Part shown: one piece after another, positions 22,332 through 31,313 of the stretch
Numbering within the stretch: the stretch's first letter is position 1
Layout of the letters: every line of letters begins with the position of its first letter
Assembly (NCBI GenBank): GCA_949293985.1
Contig: CASFFN010000009.1
Coordinates: 1-39,052 of the forward strand
Source: an uncultured Eubacteriales bacterium
GTDB lineage: Bacteria > Bacillota > Clostridia > Oscillospirales > Oscillospiraceae
Direction of reading: 5' to 3'
Length of the DNA stretch: 39,052 nucleotides
Notes under the pieces: generated by a model
What the model was told of the DNA's origin: nothing
The model's database searches: none
The model's input: the letters and a program-made list of their open reading frames with translations, nothing else
Translations under genes and position numbers: made by a program

Positions 22332-23417
22332 ATGGAACATTACCGTGAAACGAAAGCTGTTATCCGTTTAGGGGCGATTCGCAGAAATACCCGCAAAATT
22401 ATCGCCCAATATCCCGGTTATAAGTACTACACCGCAGTGGTAAAAGCAGATTGCTATGGCTATCGGGGCAACCGGGTGGTGCAGGCTATGATTGACGGCG
22501 GCGCCAATTGCCTGGCGGCCAGCCTGCTGGAAGAGGGACTGTCCCTTCGGCAGGCTTTTCCCCACATTCCTATTTTGCTGTTCACGCCCCTTCCCCCGGA
22601 ACACCTCAGCGTATGCGTAGAAAATAACCTATGGGTTACGGTGGCTACCAAGGAGCAGGCGGCGGCAGCGGCAGCGGTGGCCAACCTGAAAGTGATGATT
22701 CGGGCCAATGGCGGCTGGGATATCTTTGGCGGTCCCAGGGACAAAGCCGGATTCCAAAAGATTTTCCATATTCTTAAGGCCGGCAGCTGCTGTCTGAAGG
22801 GTGTGTATCTGCACAGCTATAATGCGGAATGCCCGGAGGATACCCAAAGAGAATATGAAACCTTCGAGGCCATGACCGAGGGCATCGATTTGTCGCTGCT
22901 GGAAATGGTAAGCATCAGCAACAGCCTGACCCTGCCCCGGTATCCCCGAAAACCCTATGCCAACGCCTGTCGCCTGGGAAATATTCTTTACAAAATCGAA
23001 TCCCAGGACCAGAGGCTGGAGGACACCTTCTGTCTGCAATCCCGGGTACATACGGTGTTAACGCTGAATCCGGGATATGGTGTAGCCTATGGCCGTGCCT
23101 TTACGGCGCAGAAGGCAAACACCCTGCTGGCGGCCATTCCCATAGGCTTCGGCGACGGCTTTTCCAAAACCAACATTGGCAGAGATGTTTTTATCCACGG
23201 AAAACGCTTTCCTGTTGTGGCGGTCACCATGGATATTACCCACATCCTGGTGGATGATACGGTAAAGGTAGGCGACACAGTCGATTTGATTCGGGATAAC
23301 GCCCATCTGGACGAAATTGCCGCCCATATCCACGGCGCTACAGAAGAAGCCATCTGCGCCCTGAATAAACGGGTTTACAGAGAATATATCGACGACGAAG
23401 CAGAGGAAACGGGATAA
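22332..23417 (+). CDS. Alanine-racemase-like PLP enzyme, diverged
   Basis: 361-residue fold-type III PLP protein of the alanine racemase family. Schiff-base K38 in VVKADCYG, H161, R214 in RLGNILY, and catalytic Y253 in VAYGRAF are kept. The KVDTGMxRxG block, which carries the carbamylated Lys and the substrate Arg, reads RANGGWDIFG (124-133), and CMD reads TMD (299-301). Those changes affect substrate carboxylate binding and the active-site entry, so an amino acid other than alanine, or a non-racemase role, is possible. It starts three bases after the gatD-like gene and ends one base before the ybaK-like gene. Confidence 0.88.
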   Translation: MEHYRETKAVIRLGAIRRNTRKIIAQYPGYKYYTAVVKADCYGYRGNRVVQAMIDGGANCLAASLLEEGLSLRQAFPHIPILLFTPLPPEHLSVCVENNLWVTVATKEQAAAAAAVANLKVMIRANGGWDIFGGPRDKAGFQKIFHILKAGSCCLKGVYLHSYNAECPEDTQREYETFEAMTEGIDLSLLEMVSISNSLTLPRYPRKPYANACRLGNILYKIESQDQRLEDTFCLQSRVHTVLTLNPGYGVAYGRAFTAQKANTLLAAIPIGFGDGFSKTNIGRDVFIHGKRFPVVAVTMDITHILVDDTVKVGDTVDLIRDNAHLDEIAAHIHGATEEAICALNKRVYREYIDDEAEETG

Positions 23418-23418
23418 T

Positions 23419-23892
23419 ATGGGAAGCAAAACAAACGCTGTACGCCTGGTGGAGCAGGCAGGAATCTCCTGCAAAGAGCAGTTTTACGAATACCAGGAAG
23501 ATGATTTATGCGGTATGCACGCAGCCCAGGCGCTGGGAATGCCTCCGGAACAGGTTTTCAAAACGCTGGTAGCCCGGGGCCCCAAAACCGGCATCCATGT
23601 TTACTGCATTCCGGTTTGCTGCGAGCTGGATTTGAAAAAGGCCGCCAAGGTCGCCGGCGATAAGAGCATGGAACTGGTAGCGGTGAAAGAACTGCTGCCT
23701 CTGACTGGGTATATCCGGGGCGGCTGCAGTCCGGTGGGAATGAAAAAGCAATACCCCACCTTTTTGGACGAAACCTGTATCCTCTATGAGGAAATTGCCG
23801 TATCTGCTGGGGAACGGGGCCACCAAATGCTCCTGAACCCGGAGGATCTGGCGAAAATTACGAATGCAATGTATGCAGATATTACGCTATAA
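23419..23892 (+). CDS. ybaK: YbaK/EbsC-family aminoacyl-tRNA deacylase
   Basis: 157-residue trans-editing protein that hydrolyses mischarged tRNA, classically Cys-tRNA(Pro). Motifs FKTLVARG (with the conserved Lys), the LDLKKAAKVAG stretch and GYIRGGCSPVGMKK are present. The length is normal. It starts one base after the racemase-like stop, with GAGGAAACGGG serving as binding site. Its place in the operon may be housekeeping, or may reflect a need to deal with unusual amino acids; the latter is speculation. Confidence 0.93.
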   Translation: MGSKTNAVRLVEQAGISCKEQFYEYQEDDLCGMHAAQALGMPPEQVFKTLVARGPKTGIHVYCIPVCCELDLKKAAKVAGDKSMELVAVKELLPLTGYIRGGCSPVGMKKQYPTFLDETCILYEEIAVSAGERGHQMLLNPEDLAKITNAMYADITL

Positions 23893-23907
23893 AGAAAGGA
23901 AATCACT

Positions 23908-24159
23908 ATGCAGTACGAGTACAAAACCAAAGGCACCTGCTCCCAGAGAATCTTCTTTGAAGTGGAGGACGGCAAGGTAAAGAATGTCAGCTTCGTAGGA
24001 GGCTGCAACGGCAATCTGAAGGGCATTGGCGCCCTGGTAGAGGGTATGGATGTGGATACTGTGATTGCCCGTCTGGAAGGCATCCACTGCGGCATGAAGA
24101 GCACCTCCTGCCCCGACCAGCTGGCAACTGCGCTGAAAGAAATCTCTGCCAAAGCCTGA
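23908..24159 (+). CDS. Small TSCPD-domain protein
   Basis: 83-residue protein of the TSCPD family (TIGR03905 type, from memory), recognised by GGCNGNLKGIGALVEG and the eponymous TSCPDQLA near the C-terminus. Four cysteines (in TCSQ, GGCNG, HCGM and SCPD) are characteristic. The domain is related to the C-terminal part of class II ribonucleotide reductases, but the role of stand-alone copies is not known. GAAAGGA precedes ATG 23908, 15 bases after the ybaK-like stop; last gene of the operon. Confidence 0.88.
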   Translation: MQYEYKTKGTCSQRIFFEVEDGKVKNVSFVGGCNGNLKGIGALVEGMDVDTVIARLEGIHCGMKSTSCPDQLATALKEISAKA

Positions 24160-24178
24160 TTCCCATTGTGAATTACTG

Positions 24179-24217
24179 AAAAATGCCGCCGGATTTTAAG
24201 ATTCGGCGGCATTTTTT
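24179..24217. terminator. Bidirectional terminator between the murT-like operon and engB
   Basis: The GC-rich stem ATGCCGCCG (24183-24191) pairs with CGGCGGCAT (24204-24212), extended by A-T pairs. Six T follow on the plus strand and a matching run on the minus strand. The T-run touches the engB stop codon. Confidence 0.92.
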
Positions 24218-24819
24218 CATGCGTTTGTTTTCATTTTTCTTTCGGCTGCATCGCAAATGCAGGAAACCAGTTCTGCACGGCCGGTCCCCTTTTCCGCGGA
24301 GAAAGGAATGACAGGGCAATCTTCCGGGAGTTCCAAATCCTCCCGGATTCTGGCGAGGTTTGGGGCAATCTCGCTTTTCTTCAGTTTGTCCAGTTTGTTG
24401 GCTACCACCACAAAGGGGCAGCCGCTGTCCAGAAACCAGGAAGCCATGGTGATGTCGTTATTGGTGGGGGCGTGGCGGGCATCCACAATCATTACCCCCA
24501 AATCAATCCGGTTCTCGGCAAAATACGCCTCCATCAGCTTGGCCCAGCGGTCCTTTTCGCTTTGGGATACCTTGGCAAAGCCATACCCCGGCAAGTCCAC
24601 CAGGTAGCACTGCTTGTCTAACAGGAAATAGTTGATATGCACGGTCTTTCCCGGCTTCTCCCCTACCCTGGCAAAGTTCTTTCTCTGCAATACCCGGTTA
24701 ATCACGGAGGATTTCCCCACATTGGATTTTCCTGCAAATGCGATTTCAGGCAGGCCATTTCCCGGGAAATCCTTCACAGCAGCAGCGGATATTACAAACT
24801 CCACATTATTGAAATTCAC
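24217..24819 (-). CDS. engB: Ribosome-biogenesis GTPase EngB (YsxC)
   Basis: 200-residue essential GTPase for 50S subunit maturation. G1 AGKSNVGKSS (29-38), G3 DLPGYG (75-80) and G4 ANKLDK are visible. The start is GTG at 24819 with a GAGGTG site that begins right after the lon stop codon (nine-base gap). The lon-engB pair is a conserved Firmicute arrangement. Last gene of the tig operon. Confidence 0.96.
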   Translation of the reverse strand: MNFNNVEFVISAAAVKDFPGNGLPEIAFAGKSNVGKSSVINRVLQRKNFARVGEKPGKTVHINYFLLDKQCYLVDLPGYGFAKVSQSEKDRWAKLMEAYFAENRIDLGVMIVDARHAPTNNDITMASWFLDSGCPFVVVANKLDKLKKSEIAPNLARIREDLELPEDCPVIPFSAEKGTGRAELVSCICDAAERKMKTNA

Positions 24820-24828
24820 GGCGGCACC

Positions 24829-27231
24829 TCACTGGCGAATACTGGGCTTCTGGGCCTTGTTTTTCAGATCTTCGGGGATATCGGACAGAATCGTGGGGTT
24901 CAGCTCCGTCTTCCGGTTCAGCGCCACATTCAAAACGGCATCGGCGGTTTCCACCGTTACAAAGTTCAGCGCTTTTCTCACCAGAGGATCGATTTCCTCC
25001 AAATCCCGTTCATTGTCCTTAGGGATAATCACAGTTCCAATGCCGTGGCGCAAGGCTGCCATGGTCTTTTCCTTCAGTCCACCAATGGGCAGCACCCGGC
25101 CCCGGAGGGAAATCTCTCCCGTCATGGCCACATCCCTGCGAACGGCCACATCTGTCAATGCGGACACAATCGCCGTGCATACTGTAATACCAGCAGAAGG
25201 TCCGTCCTTGGGCACAGCGCCTTCCGGGAAATGGACATGAATATCTTTGGTTTTGTAAAAATCTCCCGGCACATTCAATTTCTGGGCGTTGGCACGGATA
25301 TAGCTGACGGCAGCCCGGACGGATTCCTGCATCACATCCCCCAGATTGCCGGTAAGCTCCAGCTTTCCGCTGCCATCCATCACATTGACTTCCACTTCCA
25401 GGGTTTCTCCGCCTACAGAGGTCCAGGCCAATCCGGTAACCAATCCCACCTGGTCAGTACCGTGGATACGGTCAGGCAGGTACTTCCGAATCCCCAGAAA
25501 CGCCTCCACATCATTTCCGGTGACGGTAATACGCTTGGGGTTTTCCTGGGACACGATGGCCATATCCGCCTTCCGGCAAATCTTTGCAATAGAGCGCTCC
25601 AGATTCCGCACACCGGACTCTCTGGTGTAGCACTGGATAATCTCCCGGATTGCGTCATCCGTAATCCGCAGTTGGGTTTTCTTTAAGCCGTGCTTTGCCA
25701 GCTGCTTGGGAATCAGGTGATTCTTTGCAATCATCACCTTTTCCTCATCTGTATAGGAGCCAATTTCGATAATTTCCATTCTGTCCAGCAAGGGGCGGGG
25801 AATGGTATCCAGGGTGTTTGCGGTGGTGATGAACAACACATTGCTCAAATCAAAGGGGATTTCCAGGAAGTGATCCCGGTATGCTTTGTTTTGCTCACCG
25901 TCCAGCACCTCCAACAGCGCCGCGGAGGGGTCGCCGCGGTAATCCGCACCCATCTTGTCTACCTCATCCAGAAGCAGCACCGGGTTAGAGGAACCGGCCT
26001 GAATCATCCCTGTCAGAATCCGTCCGGGCATCGCCCCCACATAGGTCTTCCGGTGACCCCGGATATCCGCCTCATCATGCACGCCGCCCAAGGCAATCCG
26101 GGCCATTTTCCGGTTCAGGCTCCTGGCGATGGAATAGGCCACAGAAGTTTTGCCTACACCCGGAGGGCCAACCAGACAAATGGTCTGCGGCGGCAGATGG
26201 GGCGCCAGCTGGCGTACCGCAATGGTCTCCAGGATTCGCTCCTTTACCTTTTCCAGCCCATAGTGGTCCTTGTCCAAGATTTTTCTGGCAGCCTCCACAT
26301 CCACTCGTTCCTTGGTTGTCTTATTCCAAGGGAGTTCCAGGACGGTATCCAGGTAGTTCCGCAGGACGGCGGCTTCAGAGGAGCCAAAAGGCTGCTTTTT
26401 CAGCCGAGTCAAATCCCGCAGGAGCTTTTCCTCCGATTCCTGGTCCAGGTTCAGAAGCAGAATACGCTTTTCGTATTGGGCATATTCCTGCTCCTCATCC
26501 CCTTCACCCAGCTCTTCCCGGATAGCTTTTATCTGCTCACGCAAGTAATAGTCCCGGTGTTCCTGATCCATCAGGACTCTGGTTTTGTCCTGAATTTCCG
26601 ACTCCAGCTGCAGGGTTTCCAGCTCCTGCTGGAGCATTTCGATTGCGGATTCCAGCCGCCGCAGAGGATTCATCTGGCACAAAAGCTTCGCCTTGTCCCG
26701 GTAGTCAATCCCGGAATTTTGGGCAATGGTATCCGCCACAAAACCACAGTCATCCGAAGCCAGCAGCCGCAGCTGGATAGACTGGGAAGGTCTATCCATC
26801 AGCTCCAGATAAGACGCATACAAGGCGTTGGCTTTCCGGCACAGCGCACGGGCGCGCAGTTTATCCTGAGCGTGCTGCACCGGGAGCTCCTCTACCGCTG
26901 CCTCCAAAAACGGTTCGGTTTTGGACATCTCCAGAATCTTTGCCCGATAAAGGCCGGTTACCAAGACCCGAATATTCTCTCCTTGGGCCTTGAGAATCTG
27001 CTTTATCTGCACAACAGTCCCGATGGGATACAGGCCGGACAGACCGGGATTGTCGTCCAGTATGTCCTTTTGGGGAACCAGGAAAAGCCGCTGATCCCGC
27101 TTCATCGCCTGCTCAAGAGCCAGAGCGGACTTCATTCTGCCAATGTCAAAATGTACCGTCTGTTCCGGGTATACGGCGATACCACGCAGAGCAAGAACGG
27201 GCATATTTTCCGCTATAAATTGTTCGCTCAT
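24829..27231 (-). CDS. lon: ATP-dependent protease La (Lon)
   Basis: 800-residue cytoplasmic AAA+ protease degrading misfolded and regulatory proteins. N-terminal LAN domain (1-200), coiled coil, AAA+ with Walker A GPPGVGKT near 355-362, and the protease domain with catalytic Ser in KDGPSAG near 678 and Lys in GGLKEKTMAA near 720. AAAGGAG precedes the ATG. It follows clpX by 55 bases. Confidence 0.98.
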   Translation of the reverse strand: MSEQFIAENMPVLALRGIAVYPEQTVHFDIGRMKSALALEQAMKRDQRLFLVPQKDILDDNPGLSGLYPIGTVVQIKQILKAQGENIRVLVTGLYRAKILEMSKTEPFLEAAVEELPVQHAQDKLRARALCRKANALYASYLELMDRPSQSIQLRLLASDDCGFVADTIAQNSGIDYRDKAKLLCQMNPLRRLESAIEMLQQELETLQLESEIQDKTRVLMDQEHRDYYLREQIKAIREELGEGDEEQEYAQYEKRILLLNLDQESEEKLLRDLTRLKKQPFGSSEAAVLRNYLDTVLELPWNKTTKERVDVEAARKILDKDHYGLEKVKERILETIAVRQLAPHLPPQTICLVGPPGVGKTSVAYSIARSLNRKMARIALGGVHDEADIRGHRKTYVGAMPGRILTGMIQAGSSNPVLLLDEVDKMGADYRGDPSAALLEVLDGEQNKAYRDHFLEIPFDLSNVLFITTANTLDTIPRPLLDRMEIIEIGSYTDEEKVMIAKNHLIPKQLAKHGLKKTQLRITDDAIREIIQCYTRESGVRNLERSIAKICRKADMAIVSQENPKRITVTGNDVEAFLGIRKYLPDRIHGTDQVGLVTGLAWTSVGGETLEVEVNVMDGSGKLELTGNLGDVMQESVRAAVSYIRANAQKLNVPGDFYKTKDIHVHFPEGAVPKDGPSAGITVCTAIVSALTDVAVRRDVAMTGEISLRGRVLPIGGLKEKTMAALRHGIGTVIIPKDNERDLEEIDPLVRKALNFVTVETADAVLNVALNRKTELNPTILSDIPEDLKNKAQKPSIRQ

Positions 27232-27286
27232 ATAAACTCCTTTCGTAAAATGGGAAAAGAAGGGGCAGAATCCTACCCCCTCCAGA

Positions 27287-28531
27287 TTAGTGTTTAAAAT
27301 TTACGGCCTCTCTGGGCTTCGCCTGATTGCGTACAATGGTGGGGTCGCCGCCATGGATACACTCCGGCGTAATGATAACCTTCTGGATGGACAAATCCGA
27401 TGGGATTGCATACATAATCTTGGTCATAGTCTCCTCCATAACCGCACGCAGTCCACGGGCTCCAATTTGCCGCTCGATGGCCTTTTCGGCCACAGCCTCC
27501 AGCGCCTCGGGCTGGACTTCCAGCTGCACATTATCCATAGCCAGCAGCGCCTGATACTGCTTTACCAGGGCGTTTTTCGGCTCCACCAGAATCTTCATCA
27601 GATCTTCCTTTTTCAGATCCTTCATGGCAGTAATCACCGGAAGACGGCCGACAAGTTCAGGAATGATGCCGAACTTCAGCAGGTCATGGGGCTGAACCTT
27701 TGCCAGAATGTTTCCCAAATCCCGCTTCTTCCTGCTCTCCACCGGGGCGTCAAAGCCGATGGCAGACTTATCCGTCCGGGCCTCGATAATCTTATCCAGC
27801 CCGTCAAAGGCGCCGCCGCAGATGAAAAGGATATTACTGGTGTCCACAGGGATGGTCTCCTGCTGGGGGTGCTTTCTGCCGCCCTGAGGGGGCACATTGG
27901 CAACGGTACCCTCCAGAATCTTCAGGAGCGCCTGCTGGACGCCCTCGCCGGAAACATCCCGGGTGATGGAAGTGTTTTCACTCTTTCTGGCAATCTTGTC
28001 CATTTCGTCAATGTAGATGATTCCCCGCTCAGCCAGCTCCACATCAAAATCGGCCGCCTGTAGCAAACGCACCAGGATATTCTCCACATCGTCACCCACA
28101 TAACCCGCTTCCGTCAAGGTGGTGGCATCGGCGATGGCGAAGGGGACATTAAGAATCTTCGCCAGAGTCTGTGCAAACAGGGTCTTTCCGGAGCCGGTGG
28201 GCCCAATGAGCAAAATATTGCTCTTTTGCAGCTCCACCTCCGACTCGGACGCCAGGTAAATGCGCTTGTAATGATTATATACAGCTACGGAAAGGGCAAC
28301 CTTGGCCTCGTCCTGCCCGATAATATAATTATCCATATACGCTTTCATTTCCATAGGCGTAGGCAGGTGGTCAGGCGCCTCCGTATTACGGCTATCATCC
28401 CTCAGCAAATCACAGCACGCTTGCACACAGTCGCTGCAGATATAAACGCCGGGACCGGCAATCAGACGGGCTTGGGTTTCCCGCTTACCGCAGAAAGAAC
28501 ATCTCAACTCCTGTGTTTCTGTTTTTGCCAT
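27287..28531 (-). CDS. clpX: ATP-dependent Clp protease ATP-binding subunit ClpX
   Basis: 414-residue unfoldase that feeds substrates to ClpP. The zinc-binding N-domain has C11, C14, C32 and C35; Walker A GPTGSGKT is at 110-117; Walker B is IIYIDEMDK. The [18 protein letters not shown] stretch is invariant in ClpX. AAAGGCGGAG precedes ATG 28531, 28 bases after the clpP stop. Confidence 0.98.
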   Translation of the reverse strand: MAKTETQELRCSFCGKRETQARLIAGPGVYICSDCVQACCDLLRDDSRNTEAPDHLPTPMEMKAYMDNYIIGQDEAKVALSVAVYNHYKRIYLASESEVELQKSNILLIGPTGSGKTLFAQTLAKILNVPFAIADATTLTEAGYVGDDVENILVRLLQAADFDVELAERGIIYIDEMDKIARKSENTSITRDVSGEGVQQALLKILEGTVANVPPQGGRKHPQQETIPVDTSNILFICGGAFDGLDKIIEARTDKSAIGFDAPVESRKKRDLGNILAKVQPHDLLKFGIIPELVGRLPVITAMKDLKKEDLMKILVEPKNALVKQYQALLAMDNVQLEVQPEALEAVAEKAIERQIGARGLRAVMEETMTKIMYAIPSDLSIQKVIITPECIHGGDPTIVRNQAKPREAVNFKH

Positions 28532-28559
28532 AGAATTACGCTCCGCCTTTCTTTATTGC

Positions 28560-29141
28560 TTAGTGGCGCTCCAAAACCCGGTCCACAAGACCAAATGCCT
28601 GAGCCTCCTGGGAAGTCATGAAGTTGTCACGCTCGCAGGCCTGCACAACCTCCTCCAGGGGTCTGCCGGTATTTTCGGAGAGAATGCGGTTCATCCGCTC
28701 CTTTACAGACTGGAGCCGCTTCAGATGAATGGCCATATCCGTAATCTGCCCCTGGGTGCCAGCAGAGGGCTGATGAATCATAATCTCCGCGTTGGGCAGC
28801 GCCATGCGCTTTCCCTTCGTTCCGGCAGCCAGCAGGAATGCGCCCATGGACGCAGCCATGCCAACACAAATGGTGGCTACATCGCACTTGATGTACTGCA
28901 TGGTATCATAGATTGCCATACCGGCAGTAACACTGCCGCCGGGACTGTTGATATAGAACTGAATATCCTTATCCGGGTCCTGGGCTTCCAGATACAGCAT
29001 CTGGGCAACAATCAGACTGGCGGTGGTGTCATTGACTTCCTCAGACAAGAAAATGATTCTGTCGTTCAGCAGACGGGAAAAAATATCATAGCTGCGCTCA
29101 CCGCGGCTGGTCTGCTCCACAACATAGGGTACTAAACTCAT
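28560..29141 (-). CDS. clpP: ATP-dependent Clp protease proteolytic subunit ClpP
   Basis: 193-residue serine protease that assembles into a tetradecamer. The catalytic triad S98 (GMAASMGAF), H123 (MIHQPSAG) and D172 (ERDNFM) is complete. The frame extends to 29180, but ATG 29141 has an AAAGGAG site and the standard [10 protein letters not shown] start. Second gene after tig in the proteostasis operon. Confidence 0.98.
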   Translation of the reverse strand: MSLVPYVVEQTSRGERSYDIFSRLLNDRIIFLSEEVNDTTASLIVAQMLYLEAQDPDKDIQFYINSPGGSVTAGMAIYDTMQYIKCDVATICVGMAASMGAFLLAAGTKGKRMALPNAEIMIHQPSAGTQGQITDMAIHLKRLQSVKERMNRILSENTGRPLEEVVQACERDNFMTSQEAQAFGLVDRVLERH

Positions 29142-29192
29142 GGTAATGTCTCCTTTCAAGGTTTGAAACATCTTAACCACTTTTTGGAAAAA

Positions 29193-30497
29193 TTATTCCT
29201 CAGTCTTTGCCTCGGGGGCCTTGGGGGCAACAGCCACAGCGGAGGAAGTCAGCAGGTCGATAACCTTCCGGGTCTCCAGGCTGGCCTTGATCTCCTCAGC
29301 GGGGACCATGCTCTTGACCTTCTCCACTTCCAGCTCGTACTGCTTGGCCAGCTTCTCATACTCAGCGTCCATTTCTTCCTCAGAAACGGTGATGCCTTCC
29401 ACCTCGGCAATCTTGGCCAGGGTTACATTCACCTTGGCCTGCTTCTCAGCGGCAGGACGGAAAGCGTTGCGCATAGTGCTCAGGTCGCCTCCCATCATCT
29501 TGGCGTAGGACTCCATGGTGTAGCCGCTCATCTGCAGCTGATAGGCAAACCGCTCCATCTGATTGTCCAGCTCGGCTTCCACCAGAGCATTGGGCATATC
29601 CACAGTGGTGTTCTCGGCAGCCTTGTCCACGCAGGCCTGCTCAAAAGCGGACTGAACCTGCTTCTGGGTTCTCTCCAAAGCCTTTGCCCGGATGTCAGCC
29701 TTCAGCTCTTCCAGGGACTCGAATTCGGAAACATCCTTGGCAAACTCGTCATCCTGCTGGGGAACATTGGTAACAGTAACCTTGTTCACCTTTACATGGA
29801 ACACAACAGGCTTGCCGGCCAGATCCTTGTGATAGTTCTCCGGGAAAGTGATGTCGATGTCCTTCTCCTCACCGGCGGACATACCCACAACCTGCTCCTC
29901 AAAGCCGGGAACAAAAGAACCGGAACCCAGCTTCAGGTCGAAGTTCTCGCCCTTGCCGCCTTCGAAGGCCACACCGTTGTCAAAGCCTTCAAAATCGATA
30001 TTGGCGGTATCGCCCATCTGGGCCGCGCGCTCCACAGTCTCGGTGGAGGCTACATTCTGAGCCATCTGGTCCAGCTCGGCCTGCACCTGGGCGTCGGTTA
30101 CCTCAGCCTCGGCCTTTTCCACTTCCATGCCCTTGTACTGTCCCAGAGTAACCTCGGGGTAAACATCGGTAGTCAGGGTAATGGTAACCACATTGTCCTC
30201 GCTGATCTGCATATCCGTCAGGTTGGGACGGCCCACAGCCTTCACATCCTGCTTCACGACAGCTTCCTCGTAAACCTGGGGGAAGATCTCCTCCAGACCA
30301 TCTTCAAAGAACACATGGGCACCATACATGGCCTCAATCATCTTCCGGGGAGCCTTGCCCTTGCGGAAGCCGGGAATCAGAATGCTCTTGCGAGCCTTCA
30401 GGTAAGCCTTGTTCACACCGGTTTCCATCAGATCCTTGTCAATCTCAACCACGATGGTAGCCTGATTGCCGTTCTTTTCGATGCTTTTAATGTTCAT
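29193..30497 (-). CDS. tig: Trigger factor, ribosome-bound chaperone
   Basis: 434-residue chaperone and prolyl isomerase that binds nascent chains at the ribosome exit. The N-terminal domain carries the ribosome-docking signature as GFRKGKAP near 43-50. The central FKBP-type domain (about 150-250) and a helical C-terminal domain follow. It heads the tig-clpP-clpX-lon-engB operon and has GGGAGGA upstream. Confidence 0.98.
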   Translation of the reverse strand: MNIKSIEKNGNQATIVVEIDKDLMETGVNKAYLKARKSILIPGFRKGKAPRKMIEAMYGAHVFFEDGLEEIFPQVYEEAVVKQDVKAVGRPNLTDMQISEDNVVTITLTTDVYPEVTLGQYKGMEVEKAEAEVTDAQVQAELDQMAQNVASTETVERAAQMGDTANIDFEGFDNGVAFEGGKGENFDLKLGSGSFVPGFEEQVVGMSAGEEKDIDITFPENYHKDLAGKPVVFHVKVNKVTVTNVPQQDDEFAKDVSEFESLEELKADIRAKALERTQKQVQSAFEQACVDKAAENTTVDMPNALVEAELDNQMERFAYQLQMSGYTMESYAKMMGGDLSTMRNAFRPAAEKQAKVNVTLAKIAEVEGITVSEEEMDAEYEKLAKQYELEVEKVKSMVPAEEIKASLETRKVIDLLTSSAVAVAPKAPEAKTEE

Positions 30498-30564
30498 GTT
30501 TTATGTCCTCCCAAAATCAGGCTATGAAACACAGCCTTACAATATACATTTTTGTATCCGAGCT

Positions 30565-30593
30565 ATTCTATCAAAAAAATTTGGAATTGTCCA
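30565..30593 (-). promoter_or_regulatory. Sigma-A-type promoter of the tig operon
   Basis: On the minus strand TGGACA (30588-30593), 17 bases, TAGAAT (30565-30570), 68 bases before the tig start. I see no CIRCE or CtsR-type operator beside it. Confidence 0.65.
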
Positions 30594-30612
30594 TAGTTTT
30601 TTCTTGAATACT

Positions 30613-31302
30613 TTATAAATTTATCTGCAATGGACGGAAATTCAGTCTGTCGGCAGAAACCAGCCGGTATTCGATTCCATCCCAAAGGCCTTCCATGGCA
30701 AGGCTGTGGCTTCCACCGTGAAGATGCCCATAAAAGCACCGGCGAACCTGATACTTTTCCAACAGCTCCAAAATCTCCTGGCAGACATACCCTTTATACC
30801 TGGGGGGATAATGGAGAAAAACCAGCTTTGGGAGGTTCCCGGCGGATTGCAGCGAAGCTTCCAGCCGCATCAGCTCCCTCCTGAATACCTTTTCGTCGTG
30901 CTGGCCGCTGCGGGATTCCTCGTAAAACCAGCCTCTGGTTCCGCAAATTGCCCAGCCACCGTATTCATAGTGGTTATTGTTCAGAATGAATAGATTGGAA
31001 AAACCTTGTTCCTTACAGAAATCATAAAATTTCTTTGCTGTACTCCACCAATAATCATGGTTTCCCTTAAGAATAATCTTTCTGCCCGGGATTTGGTCAA
31101 TCCAGGAAAAATCCGCTCCCGCTTCCGTCAAATCCAGCGCCCAGGACAAATCCCCCAAAAGCACGGTAGTATCCTCCGGGCCGATAACAGACATCCCCTC
31201 TTTCAGCTTATCCATGTAGCCCGTCCAGGCTCCACCAAAAACATCCATTGGCTTTGGAGCCCCCAGACAAAGGTGTAAATCCCCAATCGCATAAAGCGCC
31301 AT
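30613..31302 (-). CDS. Calcineurin-like metallophosphoesterase
   Basis: 229-residue phosphoesterase with the full dimetal motif set: GDLH (7-10), GDLSW, GNHDYWW, HYPPR and GHLHGG. The substrate is not deducible; related proteins act on cyclic nucleotides, sugar phosphates or nucleic acids. GGAG seven bases before ATG 31302. It follows the threonine-synthase-like gene by 11 bases and ends the rplS-proximal gene run. No terminator is visible before the tig promoter. Confidence 0.9.
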   Translation of the reverse strand: MALYAIGDLHLCLGAPKPMDVFGGAWTGYMDKLKEGMSVIGPEDTTVLLGDLSWALDLTEAGADFSWIDQIPGRKIILKGNHDYWWSTAKKFYDFCKEQGFSNLFILNNNHYEYGGWAICGTRGWFYEESRSGQHDEKVFRRELMRLEASLQSAGNLPKLVFLHYPPRYKGYVCQEILELLEKYQVRRCFYGHLHGGSHSLAMEGLWDGIEYRLVSADRLNFRPLQINL

Positions 31303-31313
31303 TTCACCGCTCC

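Noticed and set aside
25690..27297. 535-residue open frame on the plus strand opposite lon
   Set aside because: Antisense shadow of lon, no ribosome binding site, no recognisable domain.
29163..30527. 454-residue open frame on the plus strand opposite tig
   Set aside because: Low-complexity Leu/Gly/His-rich translation, exact mirror of a clear trigger factor gene; a codon-usage shadow.
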